A stretch of DNA of 42,062 nt from an uncultured Lachnospiraceae bacterium (GTDB taxonomy: Bacteria; Bacillota; Clostridia; Lachnospirales; Lachnospiraceae), in assembly GCA_949948715.1 (NCBI GenBank), contig CATLGW010000020.1:1-42062 (forward strand), written 5' to 3'. The notes below the pieces were generated by a model. That model was given only the letters and a program-made list of their open reading frames with translations. It did no database searches and was not told the DNA's origin. A program made the translations under genes and the position numbers. This document shows, piece by piece, positions 25,133 through 32,981 of the stretch (within the stretch, counting starts at the first letter, position 1; each line of letters opens with the position of its first letter).

Positions 25133-25936
25133 GTGGCTGAGGAGGGCGAGCGGCCACGGCTTTCCCGGGGAGGGGAAAGCCGTGAAAATACCGGGAGAGA
25201 AAACGAGGAAAATAGCAGAAGGAAAAGAATGTTTGAGGTATTCGGGCAAGTCAGTGCCTGTGTAGCGACGATGGCGGCGTTGGCGGCGGCAGTCATACAG
25301 GGGTTTGACTATCAAAATAATAAGCTTCAAAAGGAGTGGGAGCAGCAGAGGGAGGAGGACAGCCATAAGCCCAGATTCCAGATGGCCAGAGTGGGCGAGA
25401 TTCCCCTGGACAGCTTTTGCTATGAACAATATGTCCTGTGTAATGAGGGCGGGATCGTAAACAGCGGCAGAATGTCTCTGGAAGCGAAATTTGTGATCAC
25501 TTATGACGGACGTGTCGTCAAAAATATAGCGGTTGACCGGTGTTTTTATGAGGATATGCCGGATTATCAGGAGGACAGCGGGGATATAAGCATTTGTCTG
25601 TGGATGCCCGGACGGCTGGAGTATGCGCAGCAGACCATTCAAAAGAGCGTGGAGGAGATGCTGGAAGAGCCAGACAGAATACAAAAGCTGGAGGTGGAGC
25701 TGAATATTTTGGCTTGCTTCAACTATGTGGATTGGGAGAATGAGAAGCAGGAGGAAATTTTTCTTCTGAGGCCGGGGGAGCATCCGGCGTGTGAGAGATA
25801 TGGGGGCGAGGCCCGCCTGAGCCATGACCGCTATCATATAACCAGGGAAAACATCCTGGGACTGGAGAGCGAGGAGGAGTATCAGGAGATCATGGAGGAG
25901 GTCTCAAAACGGCTGGCGCGTTTAGAGAGGGAATAG
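25133..25936 (+). CDS. Unknown protein with one membrane segment
   Basis: A 267-aa protein I do not recognise. The first 32 residues are strongly charged. One hydrophobic segment (about 40-58, SACVATMAALAAAVIQGF) follows, then a soluble part of about 200 residues with a beta-rich middle (RFQMARVGEIPLDSFCYEQY). The N terminus is probably cytosolic. The start is GTG at 25133 and uncertain; ATG at 25229 (MFEVFGQV) would remove the charged tail. The next gene begins within 30 nt, so the two form a pair. The layout loosely resembles small membrane-anchored sensor proteins, but no function is claimed. Confidence 0.6.
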   Translation: MAEEGERPRLSRGGESRENTGRENEENSRRKRMFEVFGQVSACVATMAALAAAVIQGFDYQNNKLQKEWEQQREEDSHKPRFQMARVGEIPLDSFCYEQYVLCNEGGIVNSGRMSLEAKFVITYDGRVVKNIAVDRCFYEDMPDYQEDSGDISICLWMPGRLEYAQQTIQKSVEEMLEEPDRIQKLEVELNILACFNYVDWENEKQEEIFLLRPGEHPACERYGGEARLSHDRYHITRENILGLESEEEYQEIMEEVSKRLARLERE

Positions 25937-25960
25937 GAGTTGTGTTTGCGGGGGGAGTAT

Positions 25961-26935
25961 ATGTGCGGCGGAAAAAAAACAGGAAGAAAGAGGAAAACCC
26001 CCCGGGGCAAAGACAAGGGGCAAAAGATAAAGGGGCGGTTACTGATCGGGACGTTGTTTGTGGTGCTGCTGGTGGTTTTTTGGATGGCGGGTGTCTGCGC
26101 GGCCAATTGGAAAAGGGGATTGGAGGAGGATGAGGAAGAGGCGTATTTCAGCGGAAAGCGGGAGGAGAAGTCTGGGATCATCGAGAGCCGGAACCCCGGC
26201 GCCACGGACGTTCCGTATGGGGAATGGTTCGGCTGCAGCGAGGACAGGAGCGTAAGGCTTTCCCGTTATCTGGACAGAGTGCACGAAATCGTCAGTATAC
26301 AGCCTAATTATGCGGATTCCTCTCCGGAAGCGCTCTCCGAGGAGGAGAAGGAGGCTTACAATGAACTGAAGGCAAAGGTGGATATTCTGGAGGAGAATAA
26401 GCGGATTCTGCCGCCGGGGGGAGGGATTCCCGGTTTAGAAGAAGGGGAGCGGCTTTTTCTGACTCCGGAGGCATATTGGGAAATTGCTGTTTTAAGAAAA
26501 AAGCTGTATCTGAAGTGTCCCTGCGCGGCAATGATACAGCAGGTGGGAAGGAATGCGGCCGACGCGTTGACGGTAGCCTTGCGGCAGGAGTTTCAGGTGG
26601 AGGAGGAACTGTGGAAATACGCCGGGGAAAGCACCGGCGGATATACGGCGCTGCTCTATTTTCTGACTTCGGATGAGGCTGTGGCGGATATCTGCTATTG
26701 GATCGGAGACATATTCTATCAGCTTGCCCTGCATATGGACAGGCTGGAGGGGGAGGAGAGAGAGCACTGTTATCTGGCTGCCTATGCTTTCTTCTATTGG
26801 GGATTGATCTATGCCGAGGGAGAGAATGTGGATCACGGAGGTGACCTGGTTCGCTGTCTGGAGGAGGTATCCAAGCGTCTTTCGGGTATTTATGGCTATT
26901 TGCTTCCGGAAGCGCCCATAGATGTGGTGGGATAG
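25961..26935 (+). CDS. Unknown membrane-anchored protein, extracytoplasmic helical domain
   Basis: A 324-aa protein I do not recognise. A very basic N terminus (KKTGRKRKTPRGKDKGQKIK) is followed by one membrane helix (about 26-48, LLIGTLFVVLLVVFWMAGVC). This positive-inside pattern predicts an outward-facing C-terminal domain of about 275 helical residues. ATG at 25961 is chosen. TTG at 25940 has a good GAGGG at 8-nt spacing and may be the true start, adding seven residues. It pairs with the preceding gene. 220 nt separate it from the exported-protein gene, a gap that holds a consensus promoter. Confidence 0.6.
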   Translation: MCGGKKTGRKRKTPRGKDKGQKIKGRLLIGTLFVVLLVVFWMAGVCAANWKRGLEEDEEEAYFSGKREEKSGIIESRNPGATDVPYGEWFGCSEDRSVRLSRYLDRVHEIVSIQPNYADSSPEALSEEEKEAYNELKAKVDILEENKRILPPGGGIPGLEEGERLFLTPEAYWEIAVLRKKLYLKCPCAAMIQQVGRNAADALTVALRQEFQVEEELWKYAGESTGGYTALLYFLTSDEAVADICYWIGDIFYQLALHMDRLEGEEREHCYLAAYAFFYWGLIYAEGENVDHGGDLVRCLEEVSKRLSGIYGYLLPEAPIDVVG

Positions 26936-27046
26936 GAACAGGATTGGCTTTGGTCAAAATATACAAACAGATGTTTTATGTCCGGCAAAATGCCTGAAAC
27001 CGTTGATTCTAAGCGGATTTTTTTAGATGTTTTTGCAAAAAGGGTC

Positions 27047-27075
27047 TTGAAGGGGGACTTGAAAAGGTGTATACT
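27047..27075 (+). promoter_or_regulatory. Promoter of the VYAASG exported-protein gene
   Basis: TTGAAG (27047-27052), 17-nt spacer, TATACT (27070-27075). The predicted start of transcription is near 27082, giving a leader of about 75 nt before the ATG. It is one of the best-defined promoters in the window and serves a single gene followed by its own terminator. Confidence 0.75.
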
Positions 27076-27155
27076 TAAAACACTGAAAGAGATACGGCAT
27101 AATATATAGAGTACATAAACGATGTTTTGGATTATGAGCAGGGAGGTTGGAGACA

Positions 27156-27671
27156 ATGAAGAATTATGTAAAGCCGGTTGTTCTGACCAGCGATGAGGTT
27201 TTCGAGGGTGTCTATGCGGCCAGCGGAATGAATCCCGATATCCCGGGAGGAGAGGAGAATCCCGGCGGGGATGTGCCTGTAGTGCCGACAGAGCCCGCAG
27301 AGCCTGTGGTGACCACCGACTGCTGGACGGTGGATGCGGTGTCTGTGCAGGATTGGAACGGTTCTCACAATGTGTTTGAGATTCGGTGTGGACACAACGA
27401 CAGTATGCAGCACATTTCTACCAATACGGAAGTGACGCTTACATTTGATCATGAAATTGTGAATGCCTACTCCGAATTTGATTGCAGTTTCAGCGGCAAC
27501 ACAGTGACTGTGAACAGAGCGCTCCATGCCAATGGATATCAGTCCGGTGATACCATGACTTATAAGGTATGGGTGCAGGCGGCGGATGAGGCGACGACTA
27601 AGGCGATTACTTGTACTTTCGCAGGAATTTCCTGTACCCATGCAGTGAATGTGCAGGGTGGATTTGATTGA
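27156..27671 (+). CDS. Small exported or RiPP-precursor-like protein with VYAASG leader
   Basis: A 171-aa protein with no classical signal peptide. The leader MKNYVKPVVLTSDEVFEG ends in VYAASG (residues 19-24). A Pro/Gly/Glu-rich linker (25-54, including NPDIPGGEENPGGD and PTEPAEP) connects to a beta-strand-rich domain (55-171). That domain has five Cys (56, 78, 110, 153, 160) and aromatic strands such as DCWTVDAVSVQDW and TVTVNRALHANGY. From memory, this leader type recurs in small proteins of gut Lachnospiraceae beside PqqD, HprK-like, S26 and ABC genes. The core loosely resembles a CBM2-like beta sandwich. ATG at 27156 has GGGAGG at 9-nt spacing. It is monocistronic, with its own promoter and terminator, as for an abundant product. 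The processing site and any modification are unknown. Confidence 0.72.
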   Translation: MKNYVKPVVLTSDEVFEGVYAASGMNPDIPGGEENPGGDVPVVPTEPAEPVVTTDCWTVDAVSVQDWNGSHNVFEIRCGHNDSMQHISTNTEVTLTFDHEIVNAYSEFDCSFSGNTVTVNRALHANGYQSGDTMTYKVWVQAADEATTKAITCTFAGISCTHAVNVQGGFD

Positions 27672-27704
27672 CGGTTTTTTATTAACATGAGAGATTTCAT
27701 AGCG

Positions 27705-27734
27705 GCACCGCCTGTTTTGTAGGCGGTGCTGTTT
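27705..27734 (+). terminator. Rho-independent terminator of the exported-protein gene
   Basis: A perfect 9-bp stem (gcaccgcct / aggcggtgc) with loop gttttgt is followed by tgtttt. It lies 33 nt after the stop codon. Further small palindromes (gggac/gtccc and ccgcc/ggcgg) follow at about 27742-27779 in the gap before the ABC gene. Confidence 0.8.
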
Positions 27735-27869
27735 TGCTGACAGGGACGCTGTCCCCTGGCGCGCCGCCCCCTGTGGCGGGGAAGGTTTGACAGAGGGAGA
27801 GTGGGCGGAAGACAGAACAGACCTCGCTGATTCGGAGGGCGGGACGGATAACAGGGAAAGGACGGGGCG

Positions 27870-29660
27870 GTGGACATGAGGGAGAGGATCGCTTTTTATA
27901 TCCGGCGCATCAAGGCGGGAGCCTTGAAGTCGCGGATGAGGCAGACCGTTTGGATATACCAGTATGCCAGGCATTATTGGCTGCCCATGATTTTCTACAC
28001 GGCCCTGGGGATGGTGGGGACTGTGGTGGCGCTCCTGACCAGTCTGGTGTCCAGGGACCTGGTGGACATCATCACGGGGCATCATGCGGGGGCGGTGGTG
28101 AAGACCTTTGCCCTTATGATCGGCCTGAATGTGGGCAGCACCCTGTTAAATCTGGTCTCCAGTTACGCTTCCAGCTATATCAGCATGAGGGTGGACGCGG
28201 AGATCAAGGCGGATATCTTTGACAAGATTTTGGTGACGGACTGGGAATCTTTGACCAATTACCACACCGGGGATCTGCTGACCAGGTGGAGCTCCGACGC
28301 CTCCAACATATCCTCGGGGGTGCTGAATTTTATTCCCAATCTGATTATCTACACTTTCCGGTTTCTGAGCGCCTTTGCCATGGTGGTGTACCACGACTGG
28401 ACTTTCGCCCTGTTTGCCATGATGGGGGCTCCGGTGAGCCTTTTGATGACCCGGCGGCTGATTAAGAGGATGAGCCGCAACAACCAGAACAGTGCCGCCA
28501 TGGCGGCCAAAATGTCCGGCTTTAACCAGGAGACTTTCTCCAACATTCAGACCATAAAGGCCTTTGACCTGGTGCGGCTCTACATCGACAGGCTGAAAGG
28601 TCTGCAGAAGGAATACATCGACATGAGGCTGAAGTTTCAAAAGATGTCCATGGGCACCTCCCTGTTAATGTCCACGGTGGGGCTGGTGGTGTCCTACGCC
28701 TCCTACGGCTGGGGAATTTTCCGTATGTGGAGGGGCGGCATCAGCTACGGCACCATGACCATGTTTTTGTCTTTGTCCGGCACCCTCACGGGCACTTTGA
28801 ACAATCTGACTTCCCTCTTCCCCAACGCCATCTCCCTGACCACCTCCGCCAAGCGTCTCATGGACATTGTGGAGATGCCCCGGGAGGATTACAGCCAGGA
28901 CGGGGAGGTGGAGGAGCTAAAGGAGCGGTATGCGAAAGAGGGGATCAGCCTCTGTTTGGAAAATGTGAAATACGCCTACCGCAACGGGACGGAGGTATTT
29001 AAGTCCGCATCCCTGGAGGCCCATCCCCATGAGATCGTGGCCCTGGTGGGCCCCTCCGGGGAGGGAAAGACCACCATGCTTCGGCTGATTCTGTCCCTGA
29101 TGCCCGTACAGGGAGGGAGAGCCGTGCTGTGCGGGGGAGACACCGGATTAAAGGACGGGGACGCTGCGGGGTTTCCTCTGTCGCCCTCCACCAGGAAGCT
29201 GTTCTCCTATGTGCCCCAGGGCAACACCATGTTTTCCGGCACGATAGCGGAAAATATGCGCAATGTAAAGCCGGACGCCGGGGAGGAGGAGATCGTGGAG
29301 GTGTTAAAGCTGGCCTGCGCCTGGGATTTCGTGGAGAAGCTGCCCGACGGCATCCACAGTAAAATCAAGGAGAGAGGAGGGGGTTTTTCGGAGGGGCAGG
29401 CCCAGCGGCTCTCCATCGCCAGGGCATTGCTGCGCAGATCTCCCATTCTGCTTTTGGACGAGGCCACCTCGGCCCTGGATGTGGCAACGGAGAGAAAGGT
29501 GCTGCAAAATATTATGGAGGATGCCTATCCCCGCACCTGCATCGTGACCACCCACCGCCCCACGGTATTAAACGCCTGCAACCGGGTCTACGCTATCCGC
29601 CAGGGGGGATGCGTGGTGCTGGGGGAGGAGGAGATCGACGATATGATACGGGGCTTTTAG
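27870..29660 (+). CDS. ABC exporter, fused permease-ATPase (peptide/protein/lipid type)
   Basis: A 596-aa half-transporter of the ABC-B exporter type. Six membrane helices lie in residues 35-320. The nucleotide-binding domain has Walker A GPSGEGKTT (394-402, Lys400), an SEGQ signature (507-510, in place of SGGQ), Walker B LLLDEATSALD (Asp530, Glu531) and a TTHRP switch. There is no N-terminal C39 peptidase domain, so it cannot itself trim a leader. The neighbouring S26 protease could do so. GTG at 27870 fits AAAGGA at 7-nt spacing better than the next ATG. Its stop overlaps that of the convergent HPr kinase-like gene by 4 nt. The substrate is inferred to be the product of 27156-27671. Confidence 0.88.
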   Translation: MDMRERIAFYIRRIKAGALKSRMRQTVWIYQYARHYWLPMIFYTALGMVGTVVALLTSLVSRDLVDIITGHHAGAVVKTFALMIGLNVGSTLLNLVSSYASSYISMRVDAEIKADIFDKILVTDWESLTNYHTGDLLTRWSSDASNISSGVLNFIPNLIIYTFRFLSAFAMVVYHDWTFALFAMMGAPVSLLMTRRLIKRMSRNNQNSAAMAAKMSGFNQETFSNIQTIKAFDLVRLYIDRLKGLQKEYIDMRLKFQKMSMGTSLLMSTVGLVVSYASYGWGIFRMWRGGISYGTMTMFLSLSGTLTGTLNNLTSLFPNAISLTTSAKRLMDIVEMPREDYSQDGEVEELKERYAKEGISLCLENVKYAYRNGTEVFKSASLEAHPHEIVALVGPSGEGKTTMLRLILSLMPVQGGRAVLCGGDTGLKDGDAAGFPLSPSTRKLFSYVPQGNTMFSGTIAENMRNVKPDAGEEEIVEVLKLACAWDFVEKLPDGIHSKIKERGGGFSEGQAQRLSIARALLRRSPILLLDEATSALDVATERKVLQNIMEDAYPRTCIVTTHRPTVLNACNRVYAIRQGGCVVLGEEEIDDMIRGF

Positions 29661-30847
29661 GGGAGAAAGCTGTCGATCCGGCCTTTGGCGGTCTTCACCG
29701 CATCCTCGCTTATGGTACAGTGCAGACGGCATACCAAAATGTGGGAGGTCAGCTTTTCCACCAGGCTTAAGCTTTCCTCCAGCATCCCGGCGGTCCAGAA
29801 GGGGGAGATCAGGCGCTGCTGAATCAGGAGAATTTTTTCCTCGGGGGAAAGCTCCTCCACCCGGTTTTTGGCGCTTTGCTTTAACAGGAGAATCCCTCCC
29901 AGGGGATAGGTTCCCGTGTCCCGGATACCGGAGGTGCCGCACCAGGGAATCCCGTGGACGAGAGGGGTCTCACCCTCCATGGCCAGAAGGTTTAAATCTC
30001 CGTTGACCAAGCGAGTCGACACAAACCTGTGCCACAGGTTTGTGTGGGTGGACTTTCCGGTGCCCGAAGGGGCGGAGAAAAGCCATATTTTGTCCCGGTA
30101 GAGCAGGGAGGCAGAGTGAAGCGCCACATATCGGTGATTTAACGCCAGGTAGAGAAAGGCCAGGCGAATCCCGTGGAAAAGTGCCTCCCTCAAATCCGCC
30201 GTGCAGGGGGGCTTATAGTAAAACGCGGCCAGGGAGCCGTCCTTTTGAAGGCGGGCCTCCGTGATCCCGGCAGCGCCGGGGAAGCGAAGGGAATAAAAGC
30301 CGCCGCAGTCAAAGACCATGAGCTCTCTGTTGCGGATGAGGGGGGCTCCCTCCCCGGCGGGCTTCGGCGGTTCACAAATCAGCCGGAGGGTCTGGTGGAT
30401 TCCCCTTGGGTTCACTGTCTCAAAAATCCGGAATTCTTCCGGAAAAGCATCCGCGGCTCCCTCTAAGAGCAGGTTCAGCCCTGCTATGGAGAGGTATCGC
30501 GCGGAGTCTCCGGGACGGGCAGGGTCGAAGCGGGGGCCGGGCTTTCCCTCCGTAAAATATTCCCCGGGGGGCTCGTCCAGGAGGCAGCCTTCCTCCGCCA
30601 GCCTCGAAAGGAACTGCCGGATGTCTGCCCGCAGGCGGGGAAGCTCCCCTCCGGATGCGCCAAAGCGGCGAGCGCAAGTCTCCAGAAGTTCTTCCTCGCT
30701 TCTGTCCCGGGCCAGCGATTCCCAGAGAAAGGCGCCGGTCTCATTCAGGCGCATACTGCGCTTGAAATCGGCCTGTGCCTGGCCGAAGGGCAGCAGGTAG
30801 GGCACGCCGGCCAGGTTTCTCAAATAAAAGCATGGATTCTGTCTCAT
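29657..30847 (-). CDS. PqqD-like domain fused to HPr kinase-like P-loop domain
   Basis: A 396-aa protein. Residues 1 to about 95 are PqqD-like (FKRSMRLNETGAFLWESL, then a helix with DIRQFLSRLAEEGCLL). Residues about 110-396 resemble the C-terminal part of HPr kinase/phosphorylase. They have the P-loop SAPSGTGKSTHTNLWHRF (Lys265) after an ALHSASLLY lead-in, and a late GILLLKQS segment. Enzymes of this type in lasso-peptide and related clusters phosphorylate or otherwise modify precursor peptides. ATG at 30847 has GGAGG at 6-nt spacing. It runs against the ABC gene and shares 4 nt of coding sequence at the stops. The fusion suggests that leader binding and phosphoryl transfer happen in one protein; the substrate is unproven. 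Confidence 0.82.
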   Translation of the reverse strand: MRQNPCFYLRNLAGVPYLLPFGQAQADFKRSMRLNETGAFLWESLARDRSEEELLETCARRFGASGGELPRLRADIRQFLSRLAEEGCLLDEPPGEYFTEGKPGPRFDPARPGDSARYLSIAGLNLLLEGAADAFPEEFRIFETVNPRGIHQTLRLICEPPKPAGEGAPLIRNRELMVFDCGGFYSLRFPGAAGITEARLQKDGSLAAFYYKPPCTADLREALFHGIRLAFLYLALNHRYVALHSASLLYRDKIWLFSAPSGTGKSTHTNLWHRFVSTRLVNGDLNLLAMEGETPLVHGIPWCGTSGIRDTGTYPLGGILLLKQSAKNRVEELSPEEKILLIQQRLISPFWTAGMLEESLSLVEKLTSHILVCRLHCTISEDAVKTAKGRIDSFLP

Positions 30848-31043
30848 AGGGCACCTCCCTGGCATTATTTCGTTGAATTTATTGTGGTAAAGGGGATATC
30901 TGAAAGAAAAGCTATTGTCTTTACTATATCATTTCTTTATAATATCATCAATAAGGAATGACGGTGGGAATGTTCGTTATGAAAGCAGGACTGTAAAAAG
31001 AAATCCAAGTATATTCAGGAGTATGGCACACAGGAGGCGCAGG

Positions 31044-31502
31044 ATGAGCGACTATATTATGGAACTCAGAAAATCGGTGGGACATCAAACGATCATTCAG
31101 TGCGCGGCAAGCGTTATTATCGTCAATGAGGAGGGGAAGCTGCTTCTGGGAAGAAGGACGGACAATCACAAATGGGGGTACGCGGGGGGCTCCGTGGAGA
31201 TCGACGAGAAGGTGGAGGACTGCGCCAGGCGTGAATTGTGGGAGGAAACCGGTCTGACTGCCGGACCGTTGGAGTTCTTCACGGTGAATTCCGGGCCGGA
31301 GGCTCACTATGTTTATCCCAACGGGGACGAGGTATCCAATGTTGAAATAGTATATCTGTGCCGGGAATATCAGGGGGAATGGAGGCGGCAGGAGAGTGAG
31401 GTGGAGGAGCTGAGATTTTTTGCGCCGAAGGAGATTGACCTGGAGGAGATCTCTCCCCCGATCCGCCCGGTTATCAAGAGGTATCTGGAGACCTGTTCGT
31501 AA
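31044..31502 (+). CDS. Nudix hydrolase
   Basis: A 152-aa protein with a full Nudix box starting at GGSVEIDEKVEDCARREL and continuing WEETGL, so all metal-binding Glu residues are present. The substrate strand CAASVIIVNEEGKLLLGRR precedes it. It hydrolyses a nucleoside diphosphate linked to another moiety, but the substrate cannot be read from sequence. ATG at 31044 has a perfect GGAGG at 6-nt spacing; the longer upstream frame is not needed. It diverges from the HPr kinase-like gene and precedes the S26 peptidase by 91 nt. Confidence 0.93.
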   Translation: MSDYIMELRKSVGHQTIIQCAASVIIVNEEGKLLLGRRTDNHKWGYAGGSVEIDEKVEDCARRELWEETGLTAGPLEFFTVNSGPEAHYVYPNGDEVSNVEIVYLCREYQGEWRRQESEVEELRFFAPKEIDLEEISPPIRPVIKRYLETCS

Positions 31503-31593
31503 CGGGGAATCTGGCGGCAGTTTTTTGCAGGCGGCGGTAACGGCATGATCAGAGGGACTTGTCACGGAGGCTTGGGAAAGGAAGGGCACGAAA

Positions 31594-32025
31594 ATGCAGG
31601 ATATCGAAAAGCTGCTGGCCCAGGGCAGCGTCATACAGTTTAAGCCCCGGGGCTACAGTATGTATCCTCTCTTTGTCCCCGGGAGGGACGAGGCTGTGGT
31701 GGCCCCGGCGGAGGCGGACAGACTGCGAAGGGGAGATGTGGCGCTCTATCGCAGGGACGGGAGTATTCTGGTACTGCACCGCATCTGGAAGCGCAGGGGG
31801 GACTGCTTTTATCTGGTGGGAGACAATCAGGCTCAGGTGGAGGGGCCTCTGCGGCCGGATCAGATGAAGGGGGTTTTGGTGGGAGTCCTCAGAAACGGCA
31901 GATATTTTTCCACCAAAAACATAATTTACCGGGCGGCCAGCGGTCTGTGGCTGTGGCTGCGGCCCCTGCGGCCCCCCATCTCCCGCATTGCCGCGGGGTG
32001 CAAACGGCTGCTTGGGAGAAAGTAA
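31594..32025 (+). CDS. S26-family peptidase, ER-type (Ser/His) signal-peptidase-like
   Basis: A 143-aa protein. The nucleophile box is FKPRGYSMYPLFVPG with Ser22. The second box reads RRGDVALYRRDGSILVLHRI, where His62 occupies the place of the general-base Lys of bacterial signal peptidase I. This is the pattern of ER-type enzymes such as SipW. LVGDNQ (Asp77) completes the third box. There is no N-terminal membrane anchor. A Trp-rich amphipathic C-terminal tail (about 109-143) may contact the membrane. The start has GGAAGGG at 7-nt spacing. It is a plausible processing enzyme for the VYAASG leader, which offers small residues at the right places. Confidence 0.85.
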   Translation: MQDIEKLLAQGSVIQFKPRGYSMYPLFVPGRDEAVVAPAEADRLRRGDVALYRRDGSILVLHRIWKRRGDCFYLVGDNQAQVEGPLRPDQMKGVLVGVLRNGRYFSTKNIIYRAASGLWLWLRPLRPPISRIAAGCKRLLGRK

Positions 32026-32063
32026 TTCGGACTAGAAAAAATGTGCAATTTGCATAATTTCAT

Positions 32064-32092
32064 TTTACATTCGACTCAAAGGATGGTATAAT
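32064..32092 (+). promoter_or_regulatory. Promoter of the PocR-MCP gene
   Basis: TTTACA (32064-32069), 17-nt spacer, TATAAT (32087-32092). The ATG is 63 nt downstream behind GGAGAAGGA. It is a vegetative-type promoter, not the flagellar sigma-D kind. Confidence 0.75.
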
Positions 32093-32155
32093 ATATGAAA
32101 TGGCAGATCGTGTTATACGGCCTGGGCAGGATGAGAGTAAAGGAGAAGGAACGAG

Positions 32156-32935
32156 ATGAAAATTCAGGACTTTACTAATATGGCGAGATTTGAGGAGATT
32201 ATGTCCAATTGGGCGAAGGCAACCGGCCTTGCTACCGTTGCGGTGGGTGCGGACGGCAAATACATATCGGAGTGCTATAACTTTACGGATTTCTGTATTA
32301 AACTGACCAGGGGCAGCGAGGAGGGAAGGCGCCGCTGCGAGCAGTGCGACAGAGAGGGCAAGGGCGTTTACCACTGCCATGCCGGCTTGATTGACTTTGG
32401 CATTGACCTGGTGGTGAACGGCGAGAAGGTGGGCTCCGTCATCGGAGGCCAGGTGCTTCCGGAATCTCCCGACGAGGAGAAGTTTGCCAAGGTGGCCAGA
32501 GATCTGGGTATCAATGAGGACGAGTATCTGAAGGCTCTCGACCAGGTGAATGTAAAGTCGGAGGATGGTATTATAGCTTCCGCCAATCTGCTGGGCGAGG
32601 TACTGAATAATTTTATAAACGCGGAGTACAGCGCGAAATACAGCGGCAAGCTGATCGAGCGTCTGACCACGGGTGTTGCCGAGTGCGAGCAGTTGGTGAG
32701 CACCATTCAGCAGAACACGGCGGATTTGAACCGCATTCAGCAGAGACAGAATATCCTGGCGCTCAATGCCAGCATCGAGGCTGCGCGGGCAGGCGACGCA
32801 GGCAAGGGATTTGCGGTGGTGGCCAAGGAGGTGGGGAATCTCTCCGTGGAGAGCAGACAGCTCAATGAGCAGATTTCCAAGACCATTGCCGGCATTTCCC
32901 AGGTGGTACATAATATGACTGCAAGCGAAAAGTAA
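32156..32935 (+). CDS. Soluble receptor: PocR sensory domain with short MCP-type signalling helix
   Basis: A 259-aa protein with no membrane segment. Residues about 8-165 form a PocR domain (PF10114-like), a PAS-related sensor for small organic ligands. The Cys-rich patch [20 protein letters not shown] is in the right place. The C terminus has the MCP hairpin tip with [20 protein letters not shown] (about 202-221), the CheA/CheW contact region. The signalling hairpin is short, with about 25 residues on the inbound side and few methylation-type helices, so it may be minimal. It pairs functionally with the hydrogenase-MCP at 35997. The ligand is unknown. Confidence 0.88.
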   Translation: MKIQDFTNMARFEEIMSNWAKATGLATVAVGADGKYISECYNFTDFCIKLTRGSEEGRRRCEQCDREGKGVYHCHAGLIDFGIDLVVNGEKVGSVIGGQVLPESPDEEKFAKVARDLGINEDEYLKALDQVNVKSEDGIIASANLLGEVLNNFINAEYSAKYSGKLIERLTTGVAECEQLVSTIQQNTADLNRIQQRQNILALNASIEAARAGDAGKGFAVVAKEVGNLSVESRQLNEQISKTIAGISQVVHNMTASEK

Positions 32936-32952
32936 TATAGGAAGTTAATAGG

Positions 32953-32976
32953 TGCCCCGCAGCTTGCTGCGGGGCA
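32953..32976 (+). terminator. Hairpin after the PocR-MCP gene
   Basis: A perfect 10-bp GC-rich stem (tgccccgcag / ctgcggggca) with a 4-nt loop cttg lies in the 46-nt gap. Only a weak T-run (ttt) follows, so it probably acts as a partial terminator or an RNA-stability hairpin. It is close enough to the next ATG (6 nt) to affect initiation. Confidence 0.55.
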
Positions 32977-32981
32977 TTTGA

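Noticed and set aside
25029..25226. Direct repeat aggaaaatagcagaagg seen at about 25029 and 25208
   Set aside because: Only two copies, part of A/G-rich sequence around an RBS-like region; no element structure around them.
24899..25837. Long minus-strand frame across the first unknown membrane-protein gene
   Set aside because: It is antisense to a frame with a good RBS and the encoded protein has no plausible family pattern; it arises from base composition.
27132..28085. Minus-strand frame over the exported-protein and ABC genes
   Set aside because: It crosses a clear promoter-gene-terminator unit and its product shows no domain.
27156..31502. Lasso-peptide biosynthetic cluster
   Set aside because: HprK-like and PqqD domains fit, but there is no asparagine-synthase-like cyclase and the precursor core is a folded beta domain of over 110 residues.
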